Translations under genes and position numbers: made by a program
NCBI GenBank assembly: GCA_938008435.1
Contig: CALLKK010000015.1
Coordinates: 1 to 64,000 of the forward strand
Direction of reading: 5' to 3'
DNA from: an uncultured Steroidobacter sp.
Lineage (GTDB): Bacteria > Pseudomonadota > Gammaproteobacteria > Steroidobacterales > Steroidobacteraceae
DNA length: 64,000 bases
The notes under the pieces: generated by a model
Database searches by the model: none
The model's input: only the letters and a program-made list of their open reading frames with translations
Told to the model about the DNA's origin: nothing
Shown here: positions 27,815 through 36,738 of the stretch, one piece after another
Layout of the letters: each line of letters opens with the position of its first letter
Position numbering within the stretch: position 1 is the stretch's first letter

Positions 27815-28657
27815 ATGTTGCTTCGTTGCGCCACGCGGACCGTCGATCTTTCCCAGCCTGTCGTGATGGGCGTTCTCAATGTCACGCCCGATTCGTTCTC
27901 CGACGGCGGTCGATACCTGCAGGTCGACAAAGCCGTCGACCACGCTTTGCGAATGGTCGAGGAGGGTGCCGGCTTCATCGACGTCGGCGGCGAATCGACG
28001 CGTCCTGGTGCCGAGCCGGTATCGGAAGAGGAAGAGCTGCGGCGCGTGATTCCCGTGATCGAGGCGCTCGCGCGTCGGATCGACGTGCCCATCTCGATCG
28101 ATACGAGCAAGCCGCGCGTGATGGCCGAGGCCGTGCAGGCGGGCGCCGAGCTCATCAACGATGTCTATGCTCTGCGCGCGCCCGGAGCGCTCGAGAGCGC
28201 GCAGCGCAGCGGCGCTGCGGTGTGCCTCATGCACATGAAAGGCGAGCCGCGCACGATGCAACTCAATCCCGAATATGCGGATGTGGTCGGCGAGGTGCGC
28301 TCGTTCCTGGAGGAGCGGGTGGCCGCGTGCGAAGCCGCGGGCATCGCTGCCGAACGTCTAGTTGTTGATCCAGGTATCGGTTTCGGCAAGCAACTTCAGC
28401 ATAATCTCGCGCTCCTTGCGGCGACCGCGAGCTTGGGAGTGAACGGCCGACCGGTGCTGATCGGCGTTTCGCGCAAGTCGATGTTTGCTGCGCTTCTCGG
28501 CCGTCAGGTCGAGGAGCGCCTGCCTGGCGCGCTTGCGGTGGCAGCATCGGCCGTGCTGGCGGGAGCGAAGATCGTTCGCGCGCACGACGTGCGTGCAACC
28601 GCCGATGCAATCAAAGTGGCTGCGGCGCTGAAGGCAGCGGGCTATCGGTTGGCTTAG
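27815..28657 (+). CDS. folP: Dihydropteroate synthase
   Basis: The 280-residue protein carries VVMGVLNVTPDSFSDGGRY, ESTRPGAEPV, ISIDTSKPRVM, INDVYALR and VDPGIGFGKQLQHNL, all DHPS signatures. The C-terminal RAHDVRATADAIKVA is also typical. It condenses p-aminobenzoate with dihydropterin pyrophosphate in folate synthesis and is the sulfonamide target. glmM follows after 16 bp, the same pair as E. coli ftsH-folP-glmM. The ATG lies 23 bp after the ftsH terminator's T-run. Confidence 0.98.
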   Translation: MLLRCATRTVDLSQPVVMGVLNVTPDSFSDGGRYLQVDKAVDHALRMVEEGAGFIDVGGESTRPGAEPVSEEEELRRVIPVIEALARRIDVPISIDTSKPRVMAEAVQAGAELINDVYALRAPGALESAQRSGAAVCLMHMKGEPRTMQLNPEYADVVGEVRSFLEERVAACEAAGIAAERLVVDPGIGFGKQLQHNLALLAATASLGVNGRPVLIGVSRKSMFAALLGRQVEERLPGALAVAASAVLAGAKIVRAHDVRATADAIKVAAALKAAGYRLA

Positions 28658-28673
28658 AGCGGAGATTCAAACG

Positions 28674-30002
28674 GTGGGGCGTAAATATTTCGGTACGGAT
28701 GGAGTGCGTGGCCGCGTGGGCGAGCATCCGCTCACGGTGGAGTTCGCACTGCGACTGGCGAGCGCCGCGGCGCGCGTATTGGCCCCGAACGGCGGTACGG
28801 TTCTGGTAGGCAAGGACACGCGCCTGTCGGGCTACATGTTCGAGTCCGCGCTTGAGGCGGGCTTCGTTGCCGCAGGCGTCAACGTGATGTTGATCGGTCC
28901 GCTGCCGACGCCCGGCATCGCATACCTCACGAAGCATTTCGGCTGCGATTTCGGCGTCGTCATCAGCGCTTCGCACAATCTCTACGAAGACAACGGCATC
29001 AAGTTCTTCGATCGCGATGGCGGCAAGCTGTCGGATGAGATCGAGACGCAAATCGAAAACTACTTGGACGAGCCGCCGATCACGCGCAGCTCGGGCCAGC
29101 TCGGGCGCGCGATGCGCGTCGACAAGTCGCGCGTGAAGTATCAGGAATTCTGCGCCTCGACGGTGCCGGGGCTCGATCTCACGGGTTTCAAGCTCGTCAT
29201 CGATTGCGCGAACGGGGCCGGCTACAAGGTCGGGCCGCGCATCTTGGCCGATCTAGGTGCCGAGATCGTGCCGATCGGCTGCTCGCCGAACGGTCGCAAC
29301 ATCAACTTGAAGTGCGGCTCGACCGCACCGGAGCTTCTGCAGCTTACTGTGCCGGGCGTGCGTGCGCATGCCGGCATCGCGCTCGACGGCGACGGCGATC
29401 GGCTGCTGATGGTCGATCACCTCGGGCGTCTCGTCGACGGCGATCAGCTGCTTTACATCATCGCGAAGGCCAGGCACGAGCAGGGCACGCTGGTCGGTCC
29501 GGTCGTGGGTACCGTCATGAGCAATCTCGGTCTCGAGCACGCGCTTGCCAAGCACGGGATTGCCTTCGAGCGCGCCAAAGTCGGCGATCGGTACGTGCTC
29601 GAGAAGCTTAGGCAAACGGGCGGCGTGCTCGGCGGCGAGACGTCCGGCCATCTGCTTTGTCTCGATCGCACGACGACGGGCGATGCGTTGATCAGCGCGT
29701 TGCAGGTGCTAGCGATCATGAAGCAGACAGGGCGCAGCCTGGCCGAGCTGGCCGCGCCGATGCGGAAATATCCGCAGGTGCTCGAGAACGTGCGCGTCGC
29801 GCGCAAGATCGATCCGCATAGCGCGCCTGCGGTGCGCGAAGCCGTCGCAGCCGCCGAACGCGAGCTCGGCGACCAAGGACGGATCGTGCTGCGCGCGTCG
29901 GGTACCGAGCCGGTGATTCGCGTGATGGTCGAAGGCAGCGACGAGCAGCAGATCCGGGAGATTGCCCGCCGCCTTGCGGAATCCGTCTCCGCGGCCGCCT
30001 GA
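28674..30002 (+). CDS. glmM: Phosphoglucosamine mutase
   Basis: The 442-residue protein has a GTG start with GGAG 9 nt upstream. The N-terminus is GRKYFGTDGVRGRVGEHPLT. The phosphoserine active site is Ser100 in ISASHN. The metal loop is DGDGDR near residues 239-244 and the sugar-binding GGETSGH is near 320. The C-terminal phosphate site is RASGTEPVIRVMVEG. It converts glucosamine-6-phosphate to glucosamine-1-phosphate for UDP-GlcNAc, feeding peptidoglycan and LPS. It is co-transcribed with folP. Confidence 0.98.
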   Translation: MGRKYFGTDGVRGRVGEHPLTVEFALRLASAAARVLAPNGGTVLVGKDTRLSGYMFESALEAGFVAAGVNVMLIGPLPTPGIAYLTKHFGCDFGVVISASHNLYEDNGIKFFDRDGGKLSDEIETQIENYLDEPPITRSSGQLGRAMRVDKSRVKYQEFCASTVPGLDLTGFKLVIDCANGAGYKVGPRILADLGAEIVPIGCSPNGRNINLKCGSTAPELLQLTVPGVRAHAGIALDGDGDRLLMVDHLGRLVDGDQLLYIIAKARHEQGTLVGPVVGTVMSNLGLEHALAKHGIAFERAKVGDRYVLEKLRQTGGVLGGETSGHLLCLDRTTTGDALISALQVLAIMKQTGRSLAELAAPMRKYPQVLENVRVARKIDPHSAPAVREAVAAAERELGDQGRIVLRASGTEPVIRVMVEGSDEQQIREIARRLAESVSAAA

Positions 30003-30147
30003 GTTTCAACGGGTCATAGCGGGCGCGACGCAACAGATCGCGCGACCGCGTTGCTTTCCGGCAAGTCCGCCGTTAAGCTGCGCGCCCTTCGCTGGGTCAG
30101 CGATCGACGATTCGCCGCCCGCAGTCCCAAGCAGAAAGAGGTTTTCG

Positions 30148-30897
30148 ATGCGTCGACCCTTCGTCGCAGGCAACTGGAAAATGCACGGCTCGCGAGCCGA
30201 GAACGAGCAGCTGCTCGACGGCTTGCTGCACGGCTTGCCGGGGCAGACGGCTGCCGACATCGCTGTGTGCCCTCCGTTCGTGTACCTGTGGGAAGTCTCG
30301 CGCATGCTGAAGTCTTCCGCCGTCGCGCTCGGCGCGCAGTCCGTGTGTGCGGAGCCTGCCGGTGCGTTCACGGGCGAAGTGTCGGCGAGCATGCTGCGCG
30401 ATGTGGGGTGCACCTACGTGATCGTGGGACACTCGGAGCGCCGCTCGATCTATCGCGAGGACGATGCGTTGGTCGCCCGCAAGTTCGTGGCGGCGCAGTC
30501 GCAGGGTCTCATCCCCATCCTGTGCGTGGGTGAGACGCTCGAAGAGCGCGAGCGCGGCCAGACGACGAGTGTCGTGAGCCGTCAGCTCAACGCAGTGTTG
30601 GATGTTGCCGGCGTCGCTGCATTTGCGAATGCAGTCGTCGCCTATGAGCCGGTTTGGGCGATCGGTACCGGAAAGACGGCGACGCCCGAGCAAGCGCAGG
30701 AAGTGCATGCGCACATTCGCGCGGAAGTAGCGCGACTTGATGCTACAATCGCCGACGGACTTCGAATCCTGTACGGCGGCAGCGTCAAGGCGGCCAATGC
30801 GCGCGAGATTTTCGCGATGCCGGACGTTGACGGCGGCTTGATTGGCGGTGCGTCGTTGAAGGCGGACGAATTCCTGAAGATCTGCACCGCGTTTTGA
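30148..30897 (+). CDS. tpiA: Triosephosphate isomerase
   Basis: The 249-residue protein contains the catalytic residues Asn9 and Lys11 (AGNWKMHGS), His95 (VIVGHSERR) and Glu167 (AYEPVWAIGTG). The phosphate-binding YGGSVKAAN and GGLIGGASLK are present. It interconverts DHAP and glyceraldehyde-3-phosphate in glycolysis and gluconeogenesis. AGAGG 7 nt before ATG 30148 fixes the start although the frame is open further upstream. The 145-bp gap after glmM shows no strong promoter. secG follows after 46 bp. Confidence 0.98.
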   Translation: MRRPFVAGNWKMHGSRAENEQLLDGLLHGLPGQTAADIAVCPPFVYLWEVSRMLKSSAVALGAQSVCAEPAGAFTGEVSASMLRDVGCTYVIVGHSERRSIYREDDALVARKFVAAQSQGLIPILCVGETLEERERGQTTSVVSRQLNAVLDVAGVAAFANAVVAYEPVWAIGTGKTATPEQAQEVHAHIRAEVARLDATIADGLRILYGGSVKAANAREIFAMPDVDGGLIGGASLKADEFLKICTAF

Positions 30898-30943
30898 AGT
30901 GGATGGCGTGCGCTGACCACGGGTCGTACCGTAAAGTACTGCA

Positions 30944-31324
30944 ATGAGCTGGCTACATAGCGCAACGATCATTCTTCACGTTGTCCTCGCGGCGTTCATC
31001 GTCGTGCTCGTGCTGCTTCAGCGCGGCAAGGGTGCGGATGCAGGCGCGGGTTTCGGTGCTGGTGCGTCCGGCACGGTGTTCGGTGCGCGCGGTTCGGCTT
31101 CGTTCCTGTCGCGTACGACGGCAACGCTCGCGGCGTTGTTCATCGTCACGAGCCTGACGCTCGCTTATCTCGATGGGCGGGCGCCGGTGGCGAAGGGTCC
31201 GTCGAGCGTGCTCGATCGCGTGCAGACGCAGACGGATGCGGCGCCTTCGATTGAAAGCGAAGTGCCGGCCGCGCCTGCTACGGAGTCGAGCGAGACGCCG
31301 AGCAGCGAACCGGAACAGAATTAG
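30944..31324 (+). CDS. secG: SecG, preprotein translocase subunit
   Basis: The 126-residue protein has two membrane helices (about 5-24 and 55-77) joined by the conserved loop LLQRGKGADAGAGFGAGASGTVFGARGSASFLSR. A Pro/Ser/Glu-rich cytoplasmic tail follows. It is the small auxiliary subunit of the SecYEG channel. The order tpiA-secG-tRNA-Leu is conserved in Pseudomonas and xanthomonads. It probably shares a transcript with tpiA. Confidence 0.96.
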   Translation: MSWLHSATIILHVVLAAFIVVLVLLQRGKGADAGAGFGAGASGTVFGARGSASFLSRTTATLAALFIVTSLTLAYLDGRAPVAKGPSSVLDRVQTQTDAAPSIESEVPAAPATESSETPSSEPEQN

Positions 31325-31411
31325 GCAGAATAACGACCCTCGCGGCCCTCTTGGGGCCCGGAGCGCAAGGGCATCACCACGGCCCTCGCGACTCGCAAGA
31401 CCGATCGATGT

Positions 31412-31496
31412 GCGGATGTGGTGGAACTGGTAGACACGCTACTTTGAGGGGGTAGTGGGGCAACCCGTGTCGGTTCGAGTCCGACCATCCGCACCA
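31412..31496 (+). tRNA. tRNA-Leu (anticodon GAG)
   Basis: The 85-nt tRNA has acceptor GCGGATG pairing with CATCCGC, an encoded CCA end and a long class II variable arm. The anticodon stem is CTACT/GGTAG with loop TTGAGGG, giving anticodon GAG at 31446-31448, which reads CUC and CUU codons. The T-arm contains GGTTCGAGTCC. It lies 87 bp after secG and could be co-transcribed with it, since no separate strong promoter was seen. It marks the upstream border of the nuo operon. Confidence 0.97.
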
Positions 31497-31905
31497 TCTC
31501 TCATCCCGATTCCGAGCTCGCCTTGAACGTTTCCCCGCAGTGCGTTTGCGCATCCGTAGGTGCCGTCGCGCGCAGGCCGCAACCACTGTCTCCCGGCGAA
31601 ACCGCAGGCCGTGCGCGCACCGTAGTCCGGATCGAGGGCGCAATGAGGCGTTCGACGCATGGCCATTCGCAGCCTTCGAGCGCAATGGCGTACGTGCAGC
31701 ACGCGAATCCTCTTCATTCCAGTGTTACCGTCTCGCGACGTCCTGATACAATGCGCGCCCGCCGGCGCTGGGTCGCACTAATCCCAATGACGACGATCCA
31801 AACTGTGTCTGTCTCGCTCGCGAGCGGCGCAGGCTGCGATTGCGTCGGTGAAGTGCTCGCGCTGCGAGCGTGACTGAATGGCGGCAGCCAGAGGTTCGCC
31901 TTTAG
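31497..31905 (+). promoter_or_regulatory. 409-bp nuo upstream region with promoter and hairpins
   Basis: There is no convincing gene here. TTACCG (31725-31730) and TACAAT (31747-31752), 16 bp apart, form a plausible sigma-70 promoter that would give a leader of about 145 nt. The leader contains the 12-bp palindrome CGCTCGCGAGCG (31815-31826) and a hairpin GCTCGC/GCGAGC (31855-31869). The part before the promoter (31497-31720) shows nothing recognisable. The open frames there lack coding support and overlap the tRNA or leader. Confidence 0.5.
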
Positions 31906-32262
31906 ATGTTGCAAAATTACGCGCCTATTCTGATCTTCCTCGGCGTCGCCGCAGGACTCGGGGCCGTGCTCATCGGTCTTGGGTTTCTGTTCGGGCCGCG
32001 TCGCCCTGATCAAGAGAAGCTGTCGGCTTACGAGTGCGGCTTCGAGGCCTTCTCGGACGCCCGTATGCGCTTCGATGTCCGTTATTACCTCGTCGCGATC
32101 CTCTTCATCGTGTTCGATCTCGAAATCGCGTTCCTCTTTCCGTGGGCCGTTTCGCTCGGCACGATCGGCGCGATCGGTGTGGTCGCGATGGGAGTGTTCT
32201 TGCTCATCCTCGTAGTCGGCTTCGTCTACGAGTGGAAGAAGGGGGCTTTGGAATGGGATTGA
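31906..32262 (+). CDS. nuoA: NuoA, complex I subunit A
   Basis: The 118-residue protein has three membrane helices (about 8-30, 62-84 and 89-111). The signature loop between helices 1 and 2 is KLSAYECGFEAFSDARMRFDVRYYLVAILFIVFDLEIAFLFPW, with the conserved Cys of the quinone-site region. It belongs to the membrane arm of proton-pumping NADH:quinone oxidoreductase. It is the first gene of a complete nuoA-N operon. Its end overlaps nuoB by 10 nt. Confidence 0.98.
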   Translation: MLQNYAPILIFLGVAAGLGAVLIGLGFLFGPRRPDQEKLSAYECGFEAFSDARMRFDVRYYLVAILFIVFDLEIAFLFPWAVSLGTIGAIGVVAMGVFLLILVVGFVYEWKKGALEWD

Positions 32263-32756
32263 CCGCGCCAACAGCGGAAACGCCCGACGCACCGCCGCCT
32301 GACCGGGGCTTTCTGACGACCACCGTCGACAAGCTCGTCAATTGGGCTCGCACGGGGTCGATGTGGCCGATGACATTCGGGCTCGCGTGCTGCGCCGTGG
32401 AGATGATGCACGCCGGTGCTTCCCGCTACGACCTCGACCGCTTCGGCATCGTGTTCCGTCCGAGCCCGCGCCAGTCCGACGTGATGATCGTGGCGGGGAC
32501 GCTGGTCAACAAGATGGCGCCGGCGCTGCGTAAGGTGTACGACCAAATGCCCGAGCCGCGCTGGGTGATTTCCATGGGTTCGTGCGCGAACGGCGGCGGG
32601 TACTACCACTACTCGTACTCCGTGGTGCGCGGCTGCGATCGCATCGTGCCGGTGGATGTCTACGTGCCGGGTTGCCCGCCGAGCGCCGAAGCATTGCTCT
32701 ACGGCATTCTGCAGCTGCAGAACAAGATTCGCCGCACCAGCACGATCGCCCGCTAG
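32253..32756 (+). CDS. nuoB: NuoB, complex I subunit B (N2 cluster)
   Basis: The 167-residue protein has four cluster N2 ligands: Cys46 and Cys47 (GLACCAVEMM), Cys111 (GSCANGGG) and Cys141 (VPGCPPSAEAL). N2 passes electrons to quinone at the junction with NuoD. ATG 32253 lies inside the end of nuoA, and the product begins MGLTAPTAE as expected. Longer upstream frames overlap nuoA and are spurious. nuoC follows after 11 bp. Confidence 0.98.
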   Translation: MGLTAPTAETPDAPPPDRGFLTTTVDKLVNWARTGSMWPMTFGLACCAVEMMHAGASRYDLDRFGIVFRPSPRQSDVMIVAGTLVNKMAPALRKVYDQMPEPRWVISMGSCANGGGYYHYSYSVVRGCDRIVPVDVYVPGCPPSAEALLYGILQLQNKIRRTSTIAR

Positions 32757-32767
32757 AGAGTTCTTGC

Positions 32768-33475
32768 ATGAGTGCACGCAGCGAGACATTGGCCTCGAGA
32801 ATTACTGCGCACTTCGGCGAGCGGTTGAAGCCGCTGCCGTGCGTTGCGGACGACGTCGCATTCGAGGTCGCCAGAGAAGACTTGCTCAGCGTCTGCCGCG
32901 AGCTGCGCGACGATCCGCAGTTCGGCTTCGAGCAGCTCATCGATCTCGCCGGAATCGACTATCTCGATTACGGGCGCGACGAGTGGAATACCTATCAATC
33001 GACGCGCACCGGCTTCAGCCGCGGCGTGAATCGCATCCGCGAGAGCGTGTCGGAGCCGCGCGAGAACCGGTTCGCGGTCGTCTATCAGTTGCTGTCGATC
33101 TCGAACAACTGGCGTCTGCGGCTGCGCTGCTATACGTCGAACGGCGAGCCGCCCGTCATCGACTCGGTCGTCGGCATTTGGGCTGCGGCCAACTGGTTCG
33201 AGCGCGAGGCGTTCGACCTGTTCGGGATTTTCTTCAACGATCATCCCGACCTGCGTCGCCTGCTCACTGACTATGGATTCATCGGGCATCCCTTCCGCAA
33301 GGATTTCCCGCTCATCGGCAACGTCGAGGTGAAATACGACCCGGCCAAGGGCCGCGTCGTCTACCAGCCGGTGAGCATCGAGCCGCGCACGCTCGTGCCG
33401 CGCGTGATTCGTCACGACAACCGTTACGAGCCGGCGCTGAAGGACGTGCCCGTGGGAGCCAACACCCGTGGCTGA
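32768..33475 (+). CDS. nuoC: NuoC, complex I subunit C (30 kDa)
   Basis: The 235-residue protein carries the 30-kDa subunit signature ANWFEREAFDLFGIFFNDHPDLRRLLTDYGFIGHPFRKDFPL. It is part of the hydrophilic connecting module and has no cofactor. It is separate from nuoD, unlike E. coli where the two are fused. The C-terminus extends past the core with EPRTLVPRVIRHDNRYE. It overlaps nuoD by 8 nt. Confidence 0.97.
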   Translation: MSARSETLASRITAHFGERLKPLPCVADDVAFEVAREDLLSVCRELRDDPQFGFEQLIDLAGIDYLDYGRDEWNTYQSTRTGFSRGVNRIRESVSEPRENRFAVVYQLLSISNNWRLRLRCYTSNGEPPVIDSVVGIWAAANWFEREAFDLFGIFFNDHPDLRRLLTDYGFIGHPFRKDFPLIGNVEVKYDPAKGRVVYQPVSIEPRTLVPRVIRHDNRYEPALKDVPVGANTRG

Positions 33476-34721
33476 GATTCGTAATTTCACTCTGAACTTC
33501 GGTCCGCAGCATCCCGCGGCGCACGGCGTGCTGCGCCTCGTGCTCGAGCTCGACGGCGAGGTCATTCAGAAGGCGGACCCGCACATCGGCTTGTTGCATC
33601 GTGCGACCGAGAAGCTCGCCGAGAGCAAGCCGTTCAATCAATCGATCCCGTACATGGATCGACTCGACTACGTCTCGATGATGTGCAACGAGCACGCCTA
33701 CGTGAGCGCCATCGAGAAGCTGCTCGGGATCGAGCCGCCGATGCGGGCGAAGTACATCCGCACGATGTTCGACGAAATCACGCGCATCCTGAACCACCTC
33801 ATGTGGCTCGGCGCGCACGGTCTCGATATCGGCGCGATGACGGTGTTCCTGTATTGCTTCCGCGAGCGCGAATACCTGATGGACTGCTACGAGGCGGTGT
33901 CCGGTACGCGCATGCATGCGGCGTACTATCGGCCGGGCGGCGTCTATCGCGATCTGCCCGAAACGATGCCGAAGTATCAGCCGTCGAAGTGGCGCTCGCA
34001 GAAGGAAGTCGACAAGCTGAACGAGGCCCGCTCCGGCAGCCTGCTCGATTTCATCGAGCATTTCACGGAGATCTTCCCGGCCTGCGTCGATGAGTACGAA
34101 ACGCTCCTGACGGACAACCGCATTTGGAAGCAGCGCACCGTGAACGTCGGCGTGGTCTCGCCCGAGCGCGCGTTGCAGCTCGGTTTCACGGGACCTGTGT
34201 TGCGCGGCTCGGGCATCGCGTGGGACCTGCGCAAGAAGCAGCCTTACGCAGCGTACGATCAGGTCGAATTCGACGTGCCGGTGGGCGTCAACGGCGACTG
34301 TTACGACCGTTATCTGGTGCGTGTCGCCGAGATGCGCGAGTCGAATCGCATCATCCGTCAATGCGTCGACTGGCTCAGGAAGAACCCCGGTCCGGTGATG
34401 ATCTCCGACCACAAGGTCGCCCCGCCGCGCCGCGAAGAGATGAAGAGCGACATGGAATCGCTCATCCATCACTTCAAGCTCTTCACGGAAGGCTACTGCG
34501 TGCCGGAAGGCGAGACGTACGCGGCGGTCGAAGCGCCCAAGGGCGAGTTCGGCGTTTACCTCGTCTCCGATGGGGCGAACAAGCCGTATCGACTGAAGTG
34601 TCGTGCCCCCGGCTTCACCCATTTGGCTGCGCTCGACGAATTGGTCAGAGGGCACATGCTTGCCGACGTCGTCGCGGTCATCGGCACAATTGACATCGTC
34701 TTCGGGGAAATCGATCGGTGA
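33468..34721 (+). CDS. nuoD: NuoD, complex I subunit D (49 kDa)
   Basis: The 417-residue protein has a GTG start overlapping the end of nuoC. N-terminal FGPQHPAAHGVLRLVLELDGE is the quinone-site loop with the conserved His pair. HRATEKLAE and the C-terminal DIVFGEIDR complete the family match. It forms the quinone-binding cavity with NuoB. The 3' end overlaps nuoE in a GTGA. Length equals the stand-alone 49-kDa subunits. Confidence 0.98.
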   Translation: MAEIRNFTLNFGPQHPAAHGVLRLVLELDGEVIQKADPHIGLLHRATEKLAESKPFNQSIPYMDRLDYVSMMCNEHAYVSAIEKLLGIEPPMRAKYIRTMFDEITRILNHLMWLGAHGLDIGAMTVFLYCFREREYLMDCYEAVSGTRMHAAYYRPGGVYRDLPETMPKYQPSKWRSQKEVDKLNEARSGSLLDFIEHFTEIFPACVDEYETLLTDNRIWKQRTVNVGVVSPERALQLGFTGPVLRGSGIAWDLRKKQPYAAYDQVEFDVPVGVNGDCYDRYLVRVAEMRESNRIIRQCVDWLRKNPGPVMISDHKVAPPRREEMKSDMESLIHHFKLFTEGYCVPEGETYAAVEAPKGEFGVYLVSDGANKPYRLKCRAPGFTHLAALDELVRGHMLADVVAVIGTIDIVFGEIDR

Positions 34722-35221
34722 GCGAAACGACTGCCAAAGACGGCGTGCTGTCCGAGCACGTCAAGCACGAGATCGATACTTGGCTCGCGAAGTTTCCGCC
34801 CGATCGCAAGCGTTCGGCGGTGATCGCCGCGCTGCGTGCGGTTCAGCACGACATCGGCGGTTATCTCACGCGCGAGGCCATGGACGCGGTCGCCGACTAC
34901 ATCGGCCTGCCCAAGGTTCAGGTGTACGAGGTCGCGACGTTCTATTCGATGTTCGAGACCAAGCCGGTCGGTCGCCATCACATCTCGGTGTGCACCAACA
35001 TCTCGTGCATGCTGTGCGGCGGCGAGGAAATCCTGGCGCACATCGAGAAGCGGCTCGGCATCAAAGTGGGCGAGAGCACGCCCGATGGCCGCTTCTACCT
35101 GAAGCGCGAGGAAGAATGCTTAGCGGCGTGCAACAACGCGCCGATGATGATGGTCGATCACGTGTATTACGAGAATCTCACGCCCGAGAAGGTCGACGAG
35201 ATTCTGGATCGGCACAAGTGA
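34718..35221 (+). CDS. nuoE: NuoE, complex I subunit E (24 kDa, 2Fe-2S)
   Basis: The 167-residue thioredoxin-like ferredoxin has [2Fe-2S] (N1a) ligands Cys92, Cys97 (VCTNISCMLCGG), Cys134 and Cys138 (ECLAACNNAP). It starts with GTG in a GTGA overlap with nuoD. It is part of the NADH-oxidising N-module with NuoF and NuoG. The next gene is 105 bp away, an unusually large gap for the operon. Confidence 0.97.
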   Translation: MSETTAKDGVLSEHVKHEIDTWLAKFPPDRKRSAVIAALRAVQHDIGGYLTREAMDAVADYIGLPKVQVYEVATFYSMFETKPVGRHHISVCTNISCMLCGGEEILAHIEKRLGIKVGESTPDGRFYLKREEECLAACNNAPMMMVDHVYYENLTPEKVDEILDRHK

Positions 35222-35326
35222 GCGAGGCAGGTTGTCAGTCGACGGTCGGCGTTCGCAGAGCGGATCGGACGGCGGTAGAGACGTCGTCGCTGGTGTGAGC
35301 GTCAGCCGCAAAGCGTTGGCAAACAA

Positions 35327-36631
35327 ATGAAACAGTATCCACAGAATCTCGTCTGCTTCGAGCCGCTGGCGTTGGAGCGTTCCTGGGAGCTTGCCACGTA
35401 CCGCAAGATCGGCGGTTACGAGGCCTGGGAGCGAATCCTGCGCGAGAAGACGCCGCCCGAGCAGATCATCGAAGAGATCAAAGCGTCCGGCTTGCGCGGG
35501 CGCGGCGGCGCGGGCTTCCCGACCGGCGTCAAGTGGAGCTTCATGCCGCGCAATGCGCCGGGTCAGAAGTACATCGTCTGCAACTCGGACGAGAGCGAGC
35601 CCGGCACGTGCCACGACCGCGACATCCTGCGCTACAACCCGCACGCGCTCATCGAAGGTATGGCGATCGGCGGTTATGCGATGGGTGCGACCGTCGGCTA
35701 CAACTACATCCGCGGCGAATTCCTGGCCGAGCCCGTGCCGCGTTTCGAAGCGGCGCTCAAGGAAGCCTATGAGGCGGGGCTCCTCGGCAAGAACATCCTC
35801 GGCTCCGGCATCGACTTCGATCTCTACACGTTCGTCGGCGCAGGCGCGTACATCTGCGGCGAGGAAACCGCACTGCTCGAGTCCTTGGAAGGCAAGCAGG
35901 GACGGCCGCGTTTCAAACCGCCGTTCCCGGCCAACTTCGGTTTGTATGGTCGCCCGACGACGATCAACAACACGCAGAGCTATGCGTCGGTGCCGACCAT
36001 TCTGCGCAAGGGCGCCAAGTGGTTTGCGGACCTGGGCGTCGCCAATGCAGGCGGCACGCTCATCTTCTCCGTCTCGGGCCACGTCAACAAACCGCAGAAC
36101 ATCGAGCTGCCGCTCGGCATTCCGTTCAAGGATCTGCTCGAGATCTGCGGCGGCGTGCGCGGCGGACGCAAGCTGAAGGCCGTCATCCCGGGCGGTTCGT
36201 CGGTTCCGGTCGTGCCCGGCGAGATCATGATGGACGTCACGATGGATTACGACAGCCTGCGCAAGGTGGGCTCGGCGCTCGGCACGGGCGCGGTCATCGT
36301 GATGGACGAGACGACCTGCATGGTGCGCGTGCTCGAACGCATCTCGCGGTTCTATTACGCGGAATCGTGCGGCCAGTGCTCGCCGTGTCGCGAAGGTACG
36401 GGTTGGATGAACCGCGTGCTGCGCCGAATCCTTGCCGGTCAGGGCCGCAAGGAAGATCTCGACATGCTGGTCGACGTCGCGAACAAGATCGAAGGGCATA
36501 CGATCTGCGCGTTCGGTGATGCCTCGGCGTGGCCGGTGCAGAGCTTCCTGAAGCACTTCCGCCACGAGTTCGAGTACATGATCGAGCACGGCCACAGTAT
36601 CGTGGAGCGCGACAAGCGCCACGCTGCGTAA
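35327..36631 (+). CDS. nuoF: NuoF, complex I subunit F (51 kDa, NADH/FMN)
   Basis: The 434-residue protein has an NADH-binding loop GLRGRGGAGFPTGVKW, an FMN-site region YNYIRGEF, and the ETALLESLEG segment. The [4Fe-4S] N3 ligands lie in ESCGQCSPCREGTGW, plus the Cys in GHTICAFGD. It accepts hydride from NADH onto FMN. The ATG at 35327 has no clear Shine-Dalgarno. The nuoE-F spacer (35222-35326) is GC-rich and may be a decayed repeat. Confidence 0.98.
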   Translation: MKQYPQNLVCFEPLALERSWELATYRKIGGYEAWERILREKTPPEQIIEEIKASGLRGRGGAGFPTGVKWSFMPRNAPGQKYIVCNSDESEPGTCHDRDILRYNPHALIEGMAIGGYAMGATVGYNYIRGEFLAEPVPRFEAALKEAYEAGLLGKNILGSGIDFDLYTFVGAGAYICGEETALLESLEGKQGRPRFKPPFPANFGLYGRPTTINNTQSYASVPTILRKGAKWFADLGVANAGGTLIFSVSGHVNKPQNIELPLGIPFKDLLEICGGVRGGRKLKAVIPGGSSVPVVPGEIMMDVTMDYDSLRKVGSALGTGAVIVMDETTCMVRVLERISRFYYAESCGQCSPCREGTGWMNRVLRRILAGQGRKEDLDMLVDVANKIEGHTICAFGDASAWPVQSFLKHFRHEFEYMIEHGHSIVERDKRHAA

Positions 36632-36662
36632 GAGCGCAATAGATGCAAACGGGTCACCGATC

Positions 36663-36735
36663 GCGGACAGCGGACAGCCGGGGCTTTGCCTCGATGCACG
36701 CCGGCTTGCAGCCCACAGCCTAGAGCCCACAGCCC
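36663..36735. repeat. Two heptanucleotide repeat tracts in the nuoF-nuoG spacer
   Basis: Tract 1 has GCGGACA twice in tandem (36663-36676). Tract 2 (36708-36735) has four 7-mers of the form NNAGCCY: GCAGCCC, ACAGCCT, AGAGCCC and ACAGCCC. Tract 2 ends 3 bp before the nuoG ATG and leaves no Shine-Dalgarno. The same 7-bp periodicity occurs before nuoJ and beside ssrA. Confidence 0.8.
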
Positions 36736-36738
36736 AAC

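Noticed and set aside
31374..31717. Minus-strand frames overlapping tRNA-Leu and the nuo leader
   Set aside because: They cross the tRNA, have no ribosome-binding site and match no family.
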